Assembly: GCA_003550305.1 (NCBI GenBank)
Contig: QKYT01001297.1
Span: 1 to 16,774 of the forward strand
Length of the DNA: 16,774 bases
Direction of reading: 5' to 3'
Source: Glomus cerebriforme
Taxonomy: Eukaryota; Glomeromycota; Glomeromycetes; Glomerales; Glomeraceae
The notes below the pieces were generated by a model. That model saw nothing but the letters and a program-made list of their open reading frames with translations, was not told the origin of the DNA and did no database searches. The position numbers and the translations under genes were made by a program. Positions within the stretch are counted from its first letter, which is position 1. Each line of letters begins with the position of its first letter. Shown here piece by piece: positions 1 to 8,198 of this stretch.

Positions 1-662
1 TCCTTCATTTTAGTCATTTGGTATTGTTTTTGCCCCTTTCTTCTTGCTTATTATCAAAATTTTGTTTGATATTATCTTGTTCTAATTCTACCTACCTCAA
101 TATCACCATATTATTCGCCTTTATATGTTTCCATTTCAATATCATTTTCATTTTCATGGGCTAGGACTGATATATTAAATAATTATATTTATTTTATAAA
201 ACATGACTAGCAAAGAATAACTTTATTTATAATTTCGGCTCACATAAGAAAAGCAAAACAAAAAAAAAAATAAATTTTTTATTATTTTAAATAATTTAAT
301 ATTTGGGGGCTGTATGAAATTATTATGAGTTTATGACTCTACTAAAATAATTACCTAATGTTTACTATATATAATCGAAAAAAAATTCTTATGAAATACC
401 AATTAGAGAAATTGAAGAAATATTTCAAGTTATAACCCCAAATAGATTTATTTAGAATGTGACAAATTTTTAATTACAAATTCTGTTATATGTTAATTCT
501 TTTGATGGATAATTATTTTTAATAAAATCAAGTAATTTTATTAAAAACTAAACAATGTTCAAATTCATTTTTAAAAATAATTAAAAATAAAATTTATACG
601 TAACTAAACAAAAAGTCTTTTTTTTCTAAAGTCTAATTTACAAATATAATAATATATTTGTA
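1..662. other. AT-rich intergenic DNA, no gene seen
   Basis: Very AT-rich sequence with A and T homopolymer runs. I see no long reading frame, no protein-like segment and no structured repeat on either strand. It probably flanks the decayed gene that starts at 663. Confidence 0.6.
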
Positions 663-1330
663 TTAGCAATATCTATTTCCTTGTTTAAAATTATTTCTTT
701 GGAAGCCAAATATTTCATAAAATTCTTCAGCTTCCTTGACAAATCATTTCCTTTTTGCTTTTACGATCTTTTTACTTGGGCATTGCTAAAATTAATTATT
801 TAATAAAATCTTTGGAACGAACTATCTCAGCTTATAGTGGTCAGATTCATGCGGTATTAGGCAGGCTTGTTTAAAAGCTCTTGATTCTGGCTATCCAATG
901 GTATAAACATCGCATGATTTGGATGGATGTATGGTGAGAGTTCGTATTCTAAAGTTTGCCCCAGGAATTCTTTCCATTACTCGCGTGTCTTTGTCTTTGT
1001 TCTTGTTCTTGTATGTCAATTTCTTGTTCACCGATCATTATTTGAAAGGTTATCATCTGGTTGAGATAAAGATAGGGAGGAAGGTTTTGGAATCTTTTGG
1101 GCATGAGTTAAAGCTGATTCTTGGTGTTTTGCTCTTCTTTTAGATTTTAGCAAAAGGGATTTTGCTATGTCAGCAGCTGAGGGTATTGATGATGACTGGG
1201 CAGATTGGCTAGGAGAATTATCTATTTGCTCTTTTTCCCAGGCATAAGTTGTGGATTTAGAGGAGGATGATGATTGAGATGCTGTAATAAAATTGATCTG
1301 CGTAATTCTTACAAGTAAAAGTCCTTTCAA
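663..1330 (-). pseudogene. Decayed gene of unrecognised family
   Basis: On the minus strand, protein-like sequence continues through at least three frames. From 1330 to 1028 there is a 100-codon segment rich in Ser and Gln, with a basic patch (KSKRRAKHQ). After a stop the reading shifts to a 28-residue Glu/Gln-rich stretch and then to another frame at 976-857 that starts WKEFLGQ and contains YELSPYIHP and FIPLDSQ. A further piece at 743-663 starts FVKEAEEFYEIFG. No single frame spans it, so as it stands it cannot make one protein. A TTTTATTACAG stretch on the minus strand (about 1296-1286) resembles a splice acceptor, so the apparent first residues may be intron. Base composition is less AT-rich than the flanks, which also favours old coding DNA. 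I do not recognise the family. Alternatives are a multi-exon gene with unusual introns, or chance open frames. Confidence 0.45.
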
Positions 1331-1722
1331 TTATGGACAAATAACCTGTAACAAATAGAGAAGAACCACGCAAAACCTTAGATGAAATTGGTAATAAGTA
1401 GGCATCTCCCATGGCATAATTGTATTATAGTTTTTTACATTTTGTAATATCTTGTAAATTTAACCAATAAAATTTATGTTTAATTTGTTTTTATATTTGA
1501 TTTCGGATAATTAATACTAACCAAATGAAAGTAGAGAAAAAGAGAAAGTCATATTTTGGAATATTAAGGTAAACTTTTTTATTTGTAAAGGATTCAGTTA
1601 TTGTTTATTTTTTTAATATTGAACTTTTTTTTTTAAATTCTTGGACATAAAAATTTATCAGAAGATGATACAATATATTTAAAAAGTGATAATAACTGAA
1701 AATACTTTATATTTAAATTTTT
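1331..1722. other. AT-rich intergenic DNA, no gene seen
   Basis: No protein-like segment was found on either strand. It separates the decayed gene at 663-1330 from the fold-back element. The last bases (AATTTTT at 1716-1722) recur just beyond the right end of that element. Confidence 0.6.
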
Positions 1723-1995
1723 GGGTATGGTAGTAATCCCGAAACTCAAAATCCTGAAATCCAATCCTGACAGGACGAAATCCCGAAAAATTGGCCCGCA
1801 TTAAGCTTTAATGCTGTCCGGAATTATAATTCGTGATTTATTAAACTTCTGAAAAAAATCCTGAAACTTAATTCTGGGCGGCATTAAAGCTTAATGTGGG
1901 CCATTTCGTACCTGTCGGGATTTTGACTCTGTCAGGATTTTGAGTTTCAGGATTTTGTACCTGTATTTTGAGTTTTGGGATTTTGGACGGCACCC
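1723..1995. mobile_element. MITE-like fold-back element with long terminal inverted repeats
   Basis: The element begins GGGTATGGTAGTAATCCCG and ends with GGGATTTTGGACGGCACCC. The left arm (about 1723-1835) and right arm (about 1857-1995) are imperfect reverse complements. The best core is ATTAAGCTTTAATG in the left arm (from 1800) against CATTAAAGCTTAATG in the right arm (1882-1896). Further paired blocks are ACTCAAAATCCTGA on the left and TCAGGATTTTGAGT on the right. The right arm also carries extra repeats of the GATTTTG type, which makes it longer. Only about 20-25 bases are unpaired in the middle. No coding capacity is present, as expected for a non-autonomous DNA transposon or fold-back element. 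The 7-mer AATTTTT flanks both sides (1716-1722 and 1997-2003, one extra G on the right) and could be a target-site duplication, although it is low complexity. I do not assign it to a superfamily. Confidence 0.75.
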
Positions 1996-2467
1996 GAATT
2001 TTTATTAGAAACATTAGAACATAATTATGATATTTATTTTATTTCATATTTTTATATATAAATTAAACAATTTTAAAATAAATAATAATATACTCTAACA
2101 TTTTGTTGACCTCTATGTCAAAAATTTTATTAAAAAAATGATTATAGGGGGGATGAAGTCCTCTTTCGTCTCCCATAAACATAAATTCTATCATAAACTT
2201 AGAAATCTTCACATAATATTGCTATGTATATGTTTTTTAAATGAATTATAATAATTTAATCCTGACGTTTCCTGATAAAAAATAATTTTTTTTTTTTTTA
2301 AAAGAAAAGTATATATTAAAAAACATTAAAAAATTCAGAATAATTTTTTGCCAATTCTGATAGAGTTTTGAATTTTTTGAATAGAAGACCGACAACATAT
2401 TCTAATTCCCTATGAAAAAAGGAAATCAAAAAATGTCTGAAAATGTTGGAAAATTGTTCTAAATTTG
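1996..2467. other. AT-rich intergenic DNA, no gene seen
   Basis: AT-rich sequence with homopolymer runs, including a long T run near 2287-2299. No protein-like segment or repeat was recognised on either strand. Confidence 0.55.
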
Positions 2468-2580
2468 AACCTATTTAGGACGTAATAAGACATCTTTTTT
2501 CTTACAAAGTTTATACATTTAAANAACCTATTTAGGACGTAATAAGACATCTTTTTTCTTACAAAGTTTATACATTTAAA
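2468..2580. repeat. Exact 56-bp direct duplication around a single N
   Basis: Bases 2468-2523 and 2525-2580 appear identical over 56 positions, both starting AACCTATTTAGGACG and ending TACATTTAAA, with one N at 2524 between them. The simplest reading is that two contigs ending in the same sequence were scaffolded with a one-base gap and the overlap was not collapsed. A genuine recent tandem duplication is possible but less likely given the N exactly at the junction. Confidence 0.85.
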
Positions 2581-2797
2581 ATTTCGGCACTACTTGGTTA
2601 GTTATTGCGATTTCAATTTTGATACATAACGCAAATAATTTTTTATAAAAAAAATATTTTAAAAATTACCAAATTCAAAATAAATTTTATCAACTTTATT
2701 CTATTTTTTTTTGGGATAATGTATTATTTAAAAGTTTCTTGAACTAGAAAAAATATTCTTTTTTTTTTTTGAATGAAAAATTAATTGGCGTCATTAC

Positions 2798-2962
2798 TTA
2801 AAAATCATGCATTTTCGTTGTGATCTGGTGATTAAAAATAAATCTTAAATCACCTATTCGACACAACAATTGAGCAGTTTTGCAGAAATCATTCGTACCC
2901 ACTATTTGCTCATAAATATTATCATAGAACAAAAAACAGTCCCTAATTTTTTTTCTTATTCG
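2798..2962 (-). pseudogene. Short protein-like remnant, unrecognised
   Basis: A 54-codon open stretch on the minus strand ends with TAA at 2798-2800 and has a protein-like composition, including GTNDFCKTAQLLCRIGDLRF. It contains Cys, His, Trp-free mixed residues and not the Lys/Asn/Ile monotony expected from random AT-rich DNA. It lies next to a strongly strand-biased block whose minus strand also looks like old coding sequence, so it may be the 3' continuation of the same element or a separate fragment. No start context or domain is recognisable. Confidence 0.3.
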
Positions 2963-3990
2963 TTAATCTGTCAAATCTTTATTCATTTATTTATTTGTAT
3001 TCTTACATGTTTTATTAGTTGGATGATAATTATTGTATAAACGAATTTAAATTTTGTTCTATCATTATTCCTATCTATCTATTAGCTATATTTTTGTTTT
3101 TTTCCTATTCTATTTGTTTCCTTACTCTATTTATCATATTATTCCTTAACCTTTTCCCTATTTTAGTAATTAATTACTATATACTATCGAATCAATTAAT
3201 AATATATTCCTTTCCATACTTTTTATTTACTAATATATTTTCTTAAATTTGTTATCTGTTCAAATAAAAAACCATATATAACAAAATTTGATGAATGTAT
3301 TGCATATGTGTTTCCAGTTTTCTGTTGTCCCTTTGCATCTTAGGCATTTGTTACTTTTATATACCTCTTGTAATTTTCTTCAAATTATCGTATGATGTGT
3401 AGTTCTAACCAATTTTTGATCTTTCATTTCTTACTTGTAATGTTGTCAATTCTATTTTATGCCTATTTTACATAAATCTTAGTATTTTCTTCTCATGTAC
3501 CATTCGCTTAATAATTTATTACATCTTAAACTTATTTATTTTGCTTTCTGTCTCATTTTTTTTATCATTTCTTATATTATTTACTATAAACTTTCCTTCT
3601 CCAATATAATTTGTATTCAATTCTTCATTGATTATATCCATATCCAGTTTCATATTTCTTTTATCTTTCCAATTTTGTTACCTTCTTCTTTCCTTTACTT
3701 TCCATTCAATTTTATTTTGTCTTTCATACCCATCTTTTACACCATTCATAATTATACACATCGTTGTTCTTCCACATTCTTTCATTTATTTCTTTCTCAT
3801 TATCTGTATACTTTAAATTTTCTAACATCTATCCTTAACATTATCCTCTATGTTATATTCTCCCGTGATTATTATCATTTCTTCAGATTATTTGTACTTT
3901 TTATCCATATTATGTCTTTTCATTTCATGATCTCCTTAGTCTTCAATATGCTTCATAAATATAAATTATTCACAGTAAACAAGAAAATAA
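2963..3990 (-). pseudogene. Possible decayed LINE-type retroelement (minus strand)
   Basis: For about 1 kb the plus strand is strongly T+C-rich, so the minus strand is purine-rich like the coding strand of A-rich retroelements. Minus-strand segments look protein-like in changing frames: a 34-residue piece beginning MLENLKYTDNEKEINERMW, one containing KLDMDIINEELNTNYIGEG, and near 3349-3301 the motif KCLRCKGTTENWKHIC. The last resembles the C-x2-C-x(8)-H-x-C zinc knuckle near the C-terminus of fungal non-LTR retrotransposon proteins, although the H-to-C spacing is shorter than usual. Many stops and shifts are present. Plus-strand open frames here are Phe/Leu/Ile/Ser-rich shadows. No reverse transcriptase core such as YxDD was found, so the LINE identity is a weak inference from the knuckle and the strand bias. 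Confidence 0.35.
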
Positions 3991-4016
3991 AGAGGGAATT
4001 CTAATCTAAACCAAAC

Positions 4017-4049
4017 CAGTCAGTTAGGAGAGACTCGACTAAAAGACTG
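4017..4049 (+). other. Nested RNA-type hairpin
   Basis: CAGTC (4017-4021) pairs with GACTG (4045-4049). Inside a 2x2 AG/AA internal loop, TTAG (4024-4027) pairs with CTAA (4039-4042). GAG (4028-4030) pairs with CTC (4034-4036) around an AGA loop, leaving a GA bulge. The sequence is less AT-rich than its flanks and is followed by a purine-rich tract (4090-4147), so it may be part of a dispersed repeat. It does not contain the conserved hammerhead core. Confidence 0.5.
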
Positions 4050-4976
4050 ATTTTTCCTTGCCTGATACGAGGAAGACCTCATAATCAGTATAAGGAAGTT
4101 AAAAGGGAATTTAAAGGAGTTTAAAAGAACTAAACTAAGAGAGAGGTTTCTAATTTTTTAAAAAGAAAAAAATAAAATTATTGATAGAAAATATAAGAAA
4201 AAGTAGGGTATTTATACATTATTAAGAATTTGGTTTATAAAATTTACAAAGGATGTGTCATGAGAATTATTATGTGATAATTTAATATAAATATAAAATT
4301 TTTACGCGTACTACAGCACATATAAAAGAAATAACCAGTACGGAATATATGTTTTATGTATTAAATATTAGTCAACATAAAATACTAAATTAAAGAATAC
4401 TAACATCAATCTTTAGTTGCACAAACTAGGAAACGTTAATCTGATCGAGTGTGGGAACATACTTGATGACTATTTTATTCTAATCAAAATTGAATAATTA
4501 AACGAATACTCATATTAGTTACTATTGTATTTTTTTTATTGTGATTGGATCAAATCACATGTTACTACGTTACTACTTACTAAACTGATCAAAATAATAT
4601 GATCATAGGATCTATCGAAAAAAATAGTTACAAGTTAAAATACACGAAAATAAAGAAATTTTGCTTGATAAAAAAGCCCAACGTCAAACAAAAAGTTCAA
4701 ACTTACCAAGAATTCAATTTATCAATGCAATGCAATTCCCTTCTTAAAAATAATAAATAATATTAGGGCCATGGGAAAATTACAATCACGTAGTTCTATA
4801 TTTTTAATATTTGTTAAAAAAAAAAATTGTGCCGATACATACGAATGATACGATACATAGAATAAGTATTCCTTAAAATGGAAATTGTCCTTCTAAAAAA
4901 TGATGACTGCATCTGAAAAATTTCTATCTTCAGAATAAAAATGAGCAGGAATTTTGCTGATAAATTTCTTGCGTAA
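4050..4976. other. Intergenic DNA; one short palindrome, no gene seen
   Basis: A purine-rich tract near 4090-4190 is followed by AT-rich DNA. The only structure I find is a perfect 7-bp stem, TGTGATT (4540-4546) with AATCACA (4553-4559), around a 6-base loop. The minus-strand open frame at 4814-5044 mostly overlaps the start of the plus-strand pseudogene and looks like its shadow. Around 4897-4980 the plus strand shows short protein-like pieces that could be the eroded 5' end of that pseudogene. Confidence 0.45.
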
Positions 4977-5960
4977 GAAGGAGGACTTGAAATTTTTATA
5001 AAAATTTTAGAAAATGAAGAGGTTGACAGTTGTGCATTTCTCAAGATGTCTGAGTATAAGTTTAAGAATGTGGGATAGAAATAGGACTAGCTATAAAGCT
5101 TGTGAACTTCGCTAAGGAGTGCAAGAAGAAAACGTTGAGATCATTCTCCTCGTACAAGACAGAAAACTTGAAAAAGGTATTATGGGCTGAAAATGGACGA
5201 ATAATGGATATACAACAATTTTCACTGAAACCTTACAATATTGATTATAAAAATGAAACTTTGGTACACTGTCTTAAGGATATATGACTCGGGCTACGCA
5301 ATATAGGATCCATCATTGAAAATAATGAAGCAATTCATTGTGAATATATTTCAGTAATCCTCCATGCATGTATTAATATAGTCAGAGAACTTACTGAAAA
5401 AAAATATCACTAAACTCACAGCTCGAAGTTGTTGGTGAGAAAAATATGTGCCATGTAGATTATGCACTTGAGGAATTAATTATTTGCATCACAGAGGGTA
5501 AACAATATCAAATTGCTATTGGGTTTTCTCAGGTTAATAATCCCATTTTATTCCAGAATTTCTTAAGACCTGTTCCACTAACTGATTTGATACCTCTGGT
5601 TATCTACAGAATATTATATAATATGAAAGTGCTTTCCAAACTAATAAGAGAAAACAAAAGGTGGATGATGCTTTCAGTGAAGAATATGACTATCTATTTG
5701 GGATCATGACTACAGCTACGGAATGACATTTTCTCCTTTATATCCCAGACGGGCTTTCTTGCACGAGTAGAAATCCACTCAATATTTGTTTTGTCAAGAC
5801 TGCTTTAGAAGAAGGTTTGGAGGATGAAAAGGAGTTGTGTAAAAATGTGAAGTGGATGATGGAGGTTATTGTTAGGTTATTGAGAGAAAGGATAGATGTT
5901 AAGAAGAAGCTGACAATAAAGAAACAACAGGTTCAGGGATTTTTTGAAAAACAGAAGTAA
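4977..5960 (+). pseudogene. Decayed PD-(D/E)XK-like, Crinkler-type family protein
   Basis: Two exons are readable. Exon 1 runs through SEYKFKNVG, then shifts frame into a segment with SFSSYKTENLKKVLW and DIQQFSLKPYNIDY. It passes an in-frame TGA (5285-5287), continues GSIIENNEAIHCEYISVI to a TAA (5411-5413), then shifts again into LEVVGEKNMCHVDY and ICITEGKQYQIAIGFSQ. A GT-AG intron (5533-5609) follows. Exon 2 has a TAA at 5619-5621, EEYDYLFGIMTTATE, a TGA at 5724-5726, then LYIPDGLSCTSRNPLNI and a Lys-rich tail ending at the stop codon 5958-5960. VDY (Asp codon 5458-5460) followed by TEGK (Glu 5494-5496, Lys 5500-5502) fits the D...ExK core of restriction-like nucleases, seen in C-terminal domains of Crinkler-like proteins. 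The family call is from memory of Rhizophagus proteomes. With at least two frameshifts and four stops it is not functional as it stands. Confidence 0.7.
5533..5609 (+). other. Predicted 77-nt GT-AG intron in the pseudogene
   Basis: The sequence after GFSQ reads CAG|GTTAAT and resumes at TCTACAG|AATATT. Removing these 77 bases joins GFSQ to NII-stop-YESAFQTNKRK in the same phase, giving a continuous family-like protein apart from the stop. Without removal the frame runs into an unrelated Leu/Pro-rich stretch. An alternative acceptor (TTCCAG, ending 5556) gives a less sensible join. Confidence 0.65.
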
Positions 5961-5970
5961 TCATGTACAT

Positions 5971-6065
5971 TAGCATAGTTGTCATCTTATCATATATCAC
6001 AGGCACAGTCCCGATCTTAATATTTTTTGCATGTAATAATAAAAAATTTTCTTGGCAAAAGTGAT
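5971..6065 (+). repeat. 3'-flank repeat block, copy 1 (with poly(A) signal)
   Basis: The block starts TAGCATAGT right after the first pseudogene and ends TCTTGGCAAAAGTGAT. Copy 2 lies at 6498-6583 after the second pseudogene, starting TAGCATAGT and ending TCTTAGCAAAAGTGAT. An AATAAA lies in each (6038-6043 and 6554-6559). The ends are nearly identical while the middles have drifted. This is what two paralogous genes with the same 3' UTR would leave behind. Confidence 0.7.
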
Positions 6066-6109
6066 GTGCACGTTATTTTTTTATTTGGAGTGTGTCAATA
6101 AAATTTTAG

Positions 6110-6490
6110 GTTATTAAGACTGTAACATTTGATCAAACTACTGACCAAAAAAAGATGAAGCTTTGCATAGTTGCAGTTCAGATTGTTTTTATTATCTCAC
6201 AAATGCAAAGTAAATACAAATATAATATCAATAAAGTATGGGGAATTTGTAACAGATGCGGAAAAATGGTATTTTATTGTTCAAGTTATTGAAGCCTCTA
6301 TTTGTTGTGTATAAAGATAGGTATGAGGGCATGGTGGAAAAATTCTTAGCCATATTATCTGGCTTTTAGAGAAGGCACAGGAGCCAGTGGAAGCTTATAA
6401 AGTCAACGGATAATCTTGTGAGAGTCAAATTAGGAGTCAGATTTTGTTAGCAATTAGTGAAAAATTATGTTTAGGGTGGGAGCATAATAG
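6110..6490 (+). pseudogene. Second, truncated paralogue of the Crinkler-type family
   Basis: Protein-like segments in order are KLCIVAVQIVFIISQMQSKY (about 6157-6216), then after a frameshift YGEFVTDAEKWYFIVQVIEA (6237-6296), a stop, MVEKFLA (about 6331), and after another shift HIIWLLEKAQEPVEAYKVNG (about 6352-6411). The YG-x-VTDAEKWYF stretch and the HIIWLLE-x-AQ-PVEA tail are features I associate with the same expanded C-terminal family as the upstream pseudogene, though a different subfamily. The nuclease-core residues are not visible, so only the C-terminal part survives. It is followed by the same 3'-flank block as its neighbour, consistent with a tandem arrangement. The fragment is broken by several shifts and stops and points tail-to-tail at the intact minus-strand gene. 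Confidence 0.55.
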
Positions 6491-6497
6491 CTGTATT

Positions 6498-6583
6498 TAG
6501 CATAGTCATCATGATCATGGGCTTGTGTCCTGAACTATTATATTTGTTTCTCAAATAAAATTTTTTTTCTTAGCAAAAGTGAT
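6498..6583 (+). repeat. 3'-flank repeat block, copy 2 (with poly(A) signal)
   Basis: This is the partner of the block at 5971-6065, with the same first nine bases and the same last ten (GCAAAAGTGAT region) and an AATAAA at 6554-6559. It ends about 25 bases before the minus-strand poly(A) signal of the orphan gene, so the two transcription units converge with almost no space between them. Confidence 0.65.
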
Positions 6584-6608
6584 CATATGAAGAATTTTTT
6601 ACACTTAT

Positions 6609-6614
6609 TTTATT
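6609..6614 (-). terminator. Poly(A) signal of the orphan gene
   Basis: The plus strand reads TTTATT, giving AATAAA on the minus strand about 93 bases past the stop codon of the gene at 6707-7576. It is the nearest canonical signal downstream, but such hexamers are frequent in AT-rich DNA. Confidence 0.4.
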
Positions 6615-6706
6615 TGAATGCCTACATACAGTGTTAATTACAATACTGCAAACATAAGATCAGAAATTACAACTAAATATATTTGGTTGTTACAAATAGC
6701 AAGGTT

Positions 6707-7576
6707 CTAACTTTCTAATTTGGCAGAATTAATATTCTTTAAAATTATACGATTATCCCAAATCCTTTTTGCCTTTTCTTTCATTTCACGCTTAAACTCC
6801 TCTACAGGAATCCGCTCACCTGTGTCCTCCATGACTTCACAAAGATTTTCTGGATATATAAAATAATTTGTGAGGCCATCTATAAGATCTTTTCCCATAT
6901 ATCTTAGGCCTTGTTGCATTTCGCACCATTGATACATATTACCATCTTTGTCCAATAACCAAATTACATATCCAGAATGGTCTATAAATACTGGTTGAAT
7001 ACCAGTAATGCCATATGTATCATTAAGGTACTCGATGTATTCATCATCTACAAAGTCTAATGAATCTTTTTTTGTGATTTGGTGAAACTCAAGATGATTA
7101 TTTTTATCTAGTTGCTCGCAAATGTAATCTGGCAAGTTTAATTCATTTATCTCGTTCACACATCGATTGTGCATATATTGATCAGAATATCTGATTTCTA
7201 AATCATAACCAAGGGATTTCTGTCCTTCTTTTTTGGGACTATTACTGATGTTCCATAGGAGATTGCTGTTATTCTTTTTCTTTTGTGATTTGTCGTCTAT
7301 AATACATTTATCAATATTGGACGTGTTTTGGAGTTGCGGGCTGGTTCTAGAATGCACAGTCAACTTGCTAACTGATCCAGGTGCTGACGTAAAAATGTCT
7401 GTTGATCCATGAGTCTCCATAGATTTTGCTCCCCTTGATCTTTTTCCTTTTTTCTTTTTTTTCTTTTCTTTTTTCCTTTCATTTTTTTCTTCTTTTTTCT
7501 CTTTGTTTTCTTCTTCTCTCATGATTGCCTTAGAGGAGGATAAGACATCAGGAGTAGAGTTATTAAAGTTATCCAT
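6707..7576 (-). CDS. Intact hypothetical protein, Lys-rich N-terminus, unknown domain
   Basis: A single uninterrupted reading frame of 289 residues. Residues 1-20 are Ser/Asn-rich. Residues 21-51 are an almost pure Lys/Glu/Arg tract ending KKKGKRSRGAK, a likely nuclear-localisation signal and disordered segment. Residues 52-125 are Ser/Thr/Asn-rich and probably disordered. Residues 126-289 have a folded-domain composition, with ELNLPDYICEQLDKNN, GYVIWLLDKDGNMYQW (203-217), GKDLIDGLTNYFIYPENLCEV (228-248) and a basic C-terminal helix EEFKREMKEKAKRIWDN. There is no signal peptide or membrane segment. The start codon follows AAGCAAC and is the first ATG in frame. A TATA-like tract lies just upstream and an AATAAA downstream. 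I do not recognise the domain. It is the only complete, undamaged gene in the window, so selection or recent arrival is likely. An unseen upstream exon cannot be excluded. Confidence 0.8.
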   Translation of the reverse strand: MDNFNNSTPDVLSSSKAIMREEENKEKKEEKNERKKEKKKKKKGKRSRGAKSMETHGSTDIFTSAPGSVSKLTVHSRTSPQLQNTSNIDKCIIDDKSQKKKNNSNLLWNISNSPKKEGQKSLGYDLEIRYSDQYMHNRCVNEINELNLPDYICEQLDKNNHLEFHQITKKDSLDFVDDEYIEYLNDTYGITGIQPVFIDHSGYVIWLLDKDGNMYQWCEMQQGLRYMGKDLIDGLTNYFIYPENLCEVMEDTGERIPVEEFKREMKEKAKRIWDNRIILKNINSAKLES

Positions 7577-7601
7577 GTTGCTTATTGTACTTTTAAAATG
7601 A

Positions 7602-7615
7602 ATATAATTATATAT
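7602..7615 (-). promoter_or_regulatory. TATA-like tract upstream of the orphan gene
   Basis: On the minus strand the run ATATATAATTATAT lies about 26-39 bases before the ATG (7576). It is the best TATA-like candidate near the start, but the background is AT-rich and the distance to the ATG would leave a very short 5' UTR. Confidence 0.25.
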
Positions 7616-7785
7616 GTAATGATATATTTGAAGCTTGAATCTAAAGTTTGATTAATTAAAATTACTCATTAGATCGATTCTCAGGATATTTGTTGAAATA
7701 GGTTCAGTCATACAATATATTAGCTTTTTGTGTAACAGATCTACTTTCTTGCACCTAATGACCTAATCATATAAAGTGCAGTTTC

Positions 7786-8198
7786 AAAAATGGCATGTTG
7801 CAATTTGAAAGAAGTGTTAATGAAAAAATTACTGAAGTCTGGACAAAACACTTCGCAATCAAGGTATGAATGAAAACTTTTTTGAGTACTTACAAGAAAA
7901 TGATTTTGAAGCTTGCAAACTAATATTTTTCGTACAGATTTCTGAAAGACCTAATTGATATCATGAAAGTGCTAACAAAAAATTCTCAGCGAGATCTTTA
8001 TTAAGATTATAATGCTTATTTCTGGTATTGCTTGCATCTCTTGTCTTATATAACTGATGATTTTTATTTTAAATGAAAGTTAGTATATAGATAGCTTAGA
8101 TGAACGAAACACTGGCAGGCATTAGTATAGAAATGCCATTTTACTTTGTAAAACAAGTTTATGTATTACTAAATCTTGTAATTTATTTTTTATATTAA
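7786..8198 (+). pseudogene. Decayed coding remnant, unrecognised
   Basis: Four protein-like pieces follow each other in different frames. NGMLQFERSVNEKITEVW and TKHFAIK come first, ending at a possible GTATGA donor (7863). FFEYLQENDFEACKLIFFVQ (about 7880-7940) is next. KDLIDIMKVLTKNSQRDLY, a stop, then DYNAYFWYCLHLLSYITDD follow in one frame (about 7947-8063). A 32-residue open frame from ATG 8100 to TAA 8196-8198 begins MNETLAGISIEMPFYFVKQV. Aromatic- and Leu-rich helices suggest an alpha-helical protein. It may be the front part of the coiled-coil family remnant that begins about 100 bases downstream, since both run on the same strand, but no continuous frame links them. I cannot name the family. 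Confidence 0.5.

Noticed and set aside
919..1143. 74-codon plus-strand open frame with a hydrophobic segment
   Set aside because: It lies opposite minus-strand pieces with better protein character and does not match anything recognised.
3019..3246. 75-codon hydrophobic plus-strand open frame (possible membrane protein)
   Set aside because: Same T-rich strand effect. The hydrophobicity follows from TTT/ATT/CTT codons.
3495..4004. 169-codon plus-strand open frame rich in Phe, Leu, Ile and Ser
   Set aside because: It is a by-product of a T/C-rich strand. The minus strand of the same DNA shows more protein-like pieces, and the frame has no domain or start context.
4017..4090. Hammerhead or tRNA-like structure
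   Set aside because: No CTGATGA...GAAA core and no cloverleaf with a T-arm consensus. Only a simple nested hairpin is supported.
4814..5044. 76-codon minus-strand open frame
   Set aside because: It overlaps the 5' end of the plus-strand nuclease-like pseudogene and appears to be a shadow. No family resemblance.
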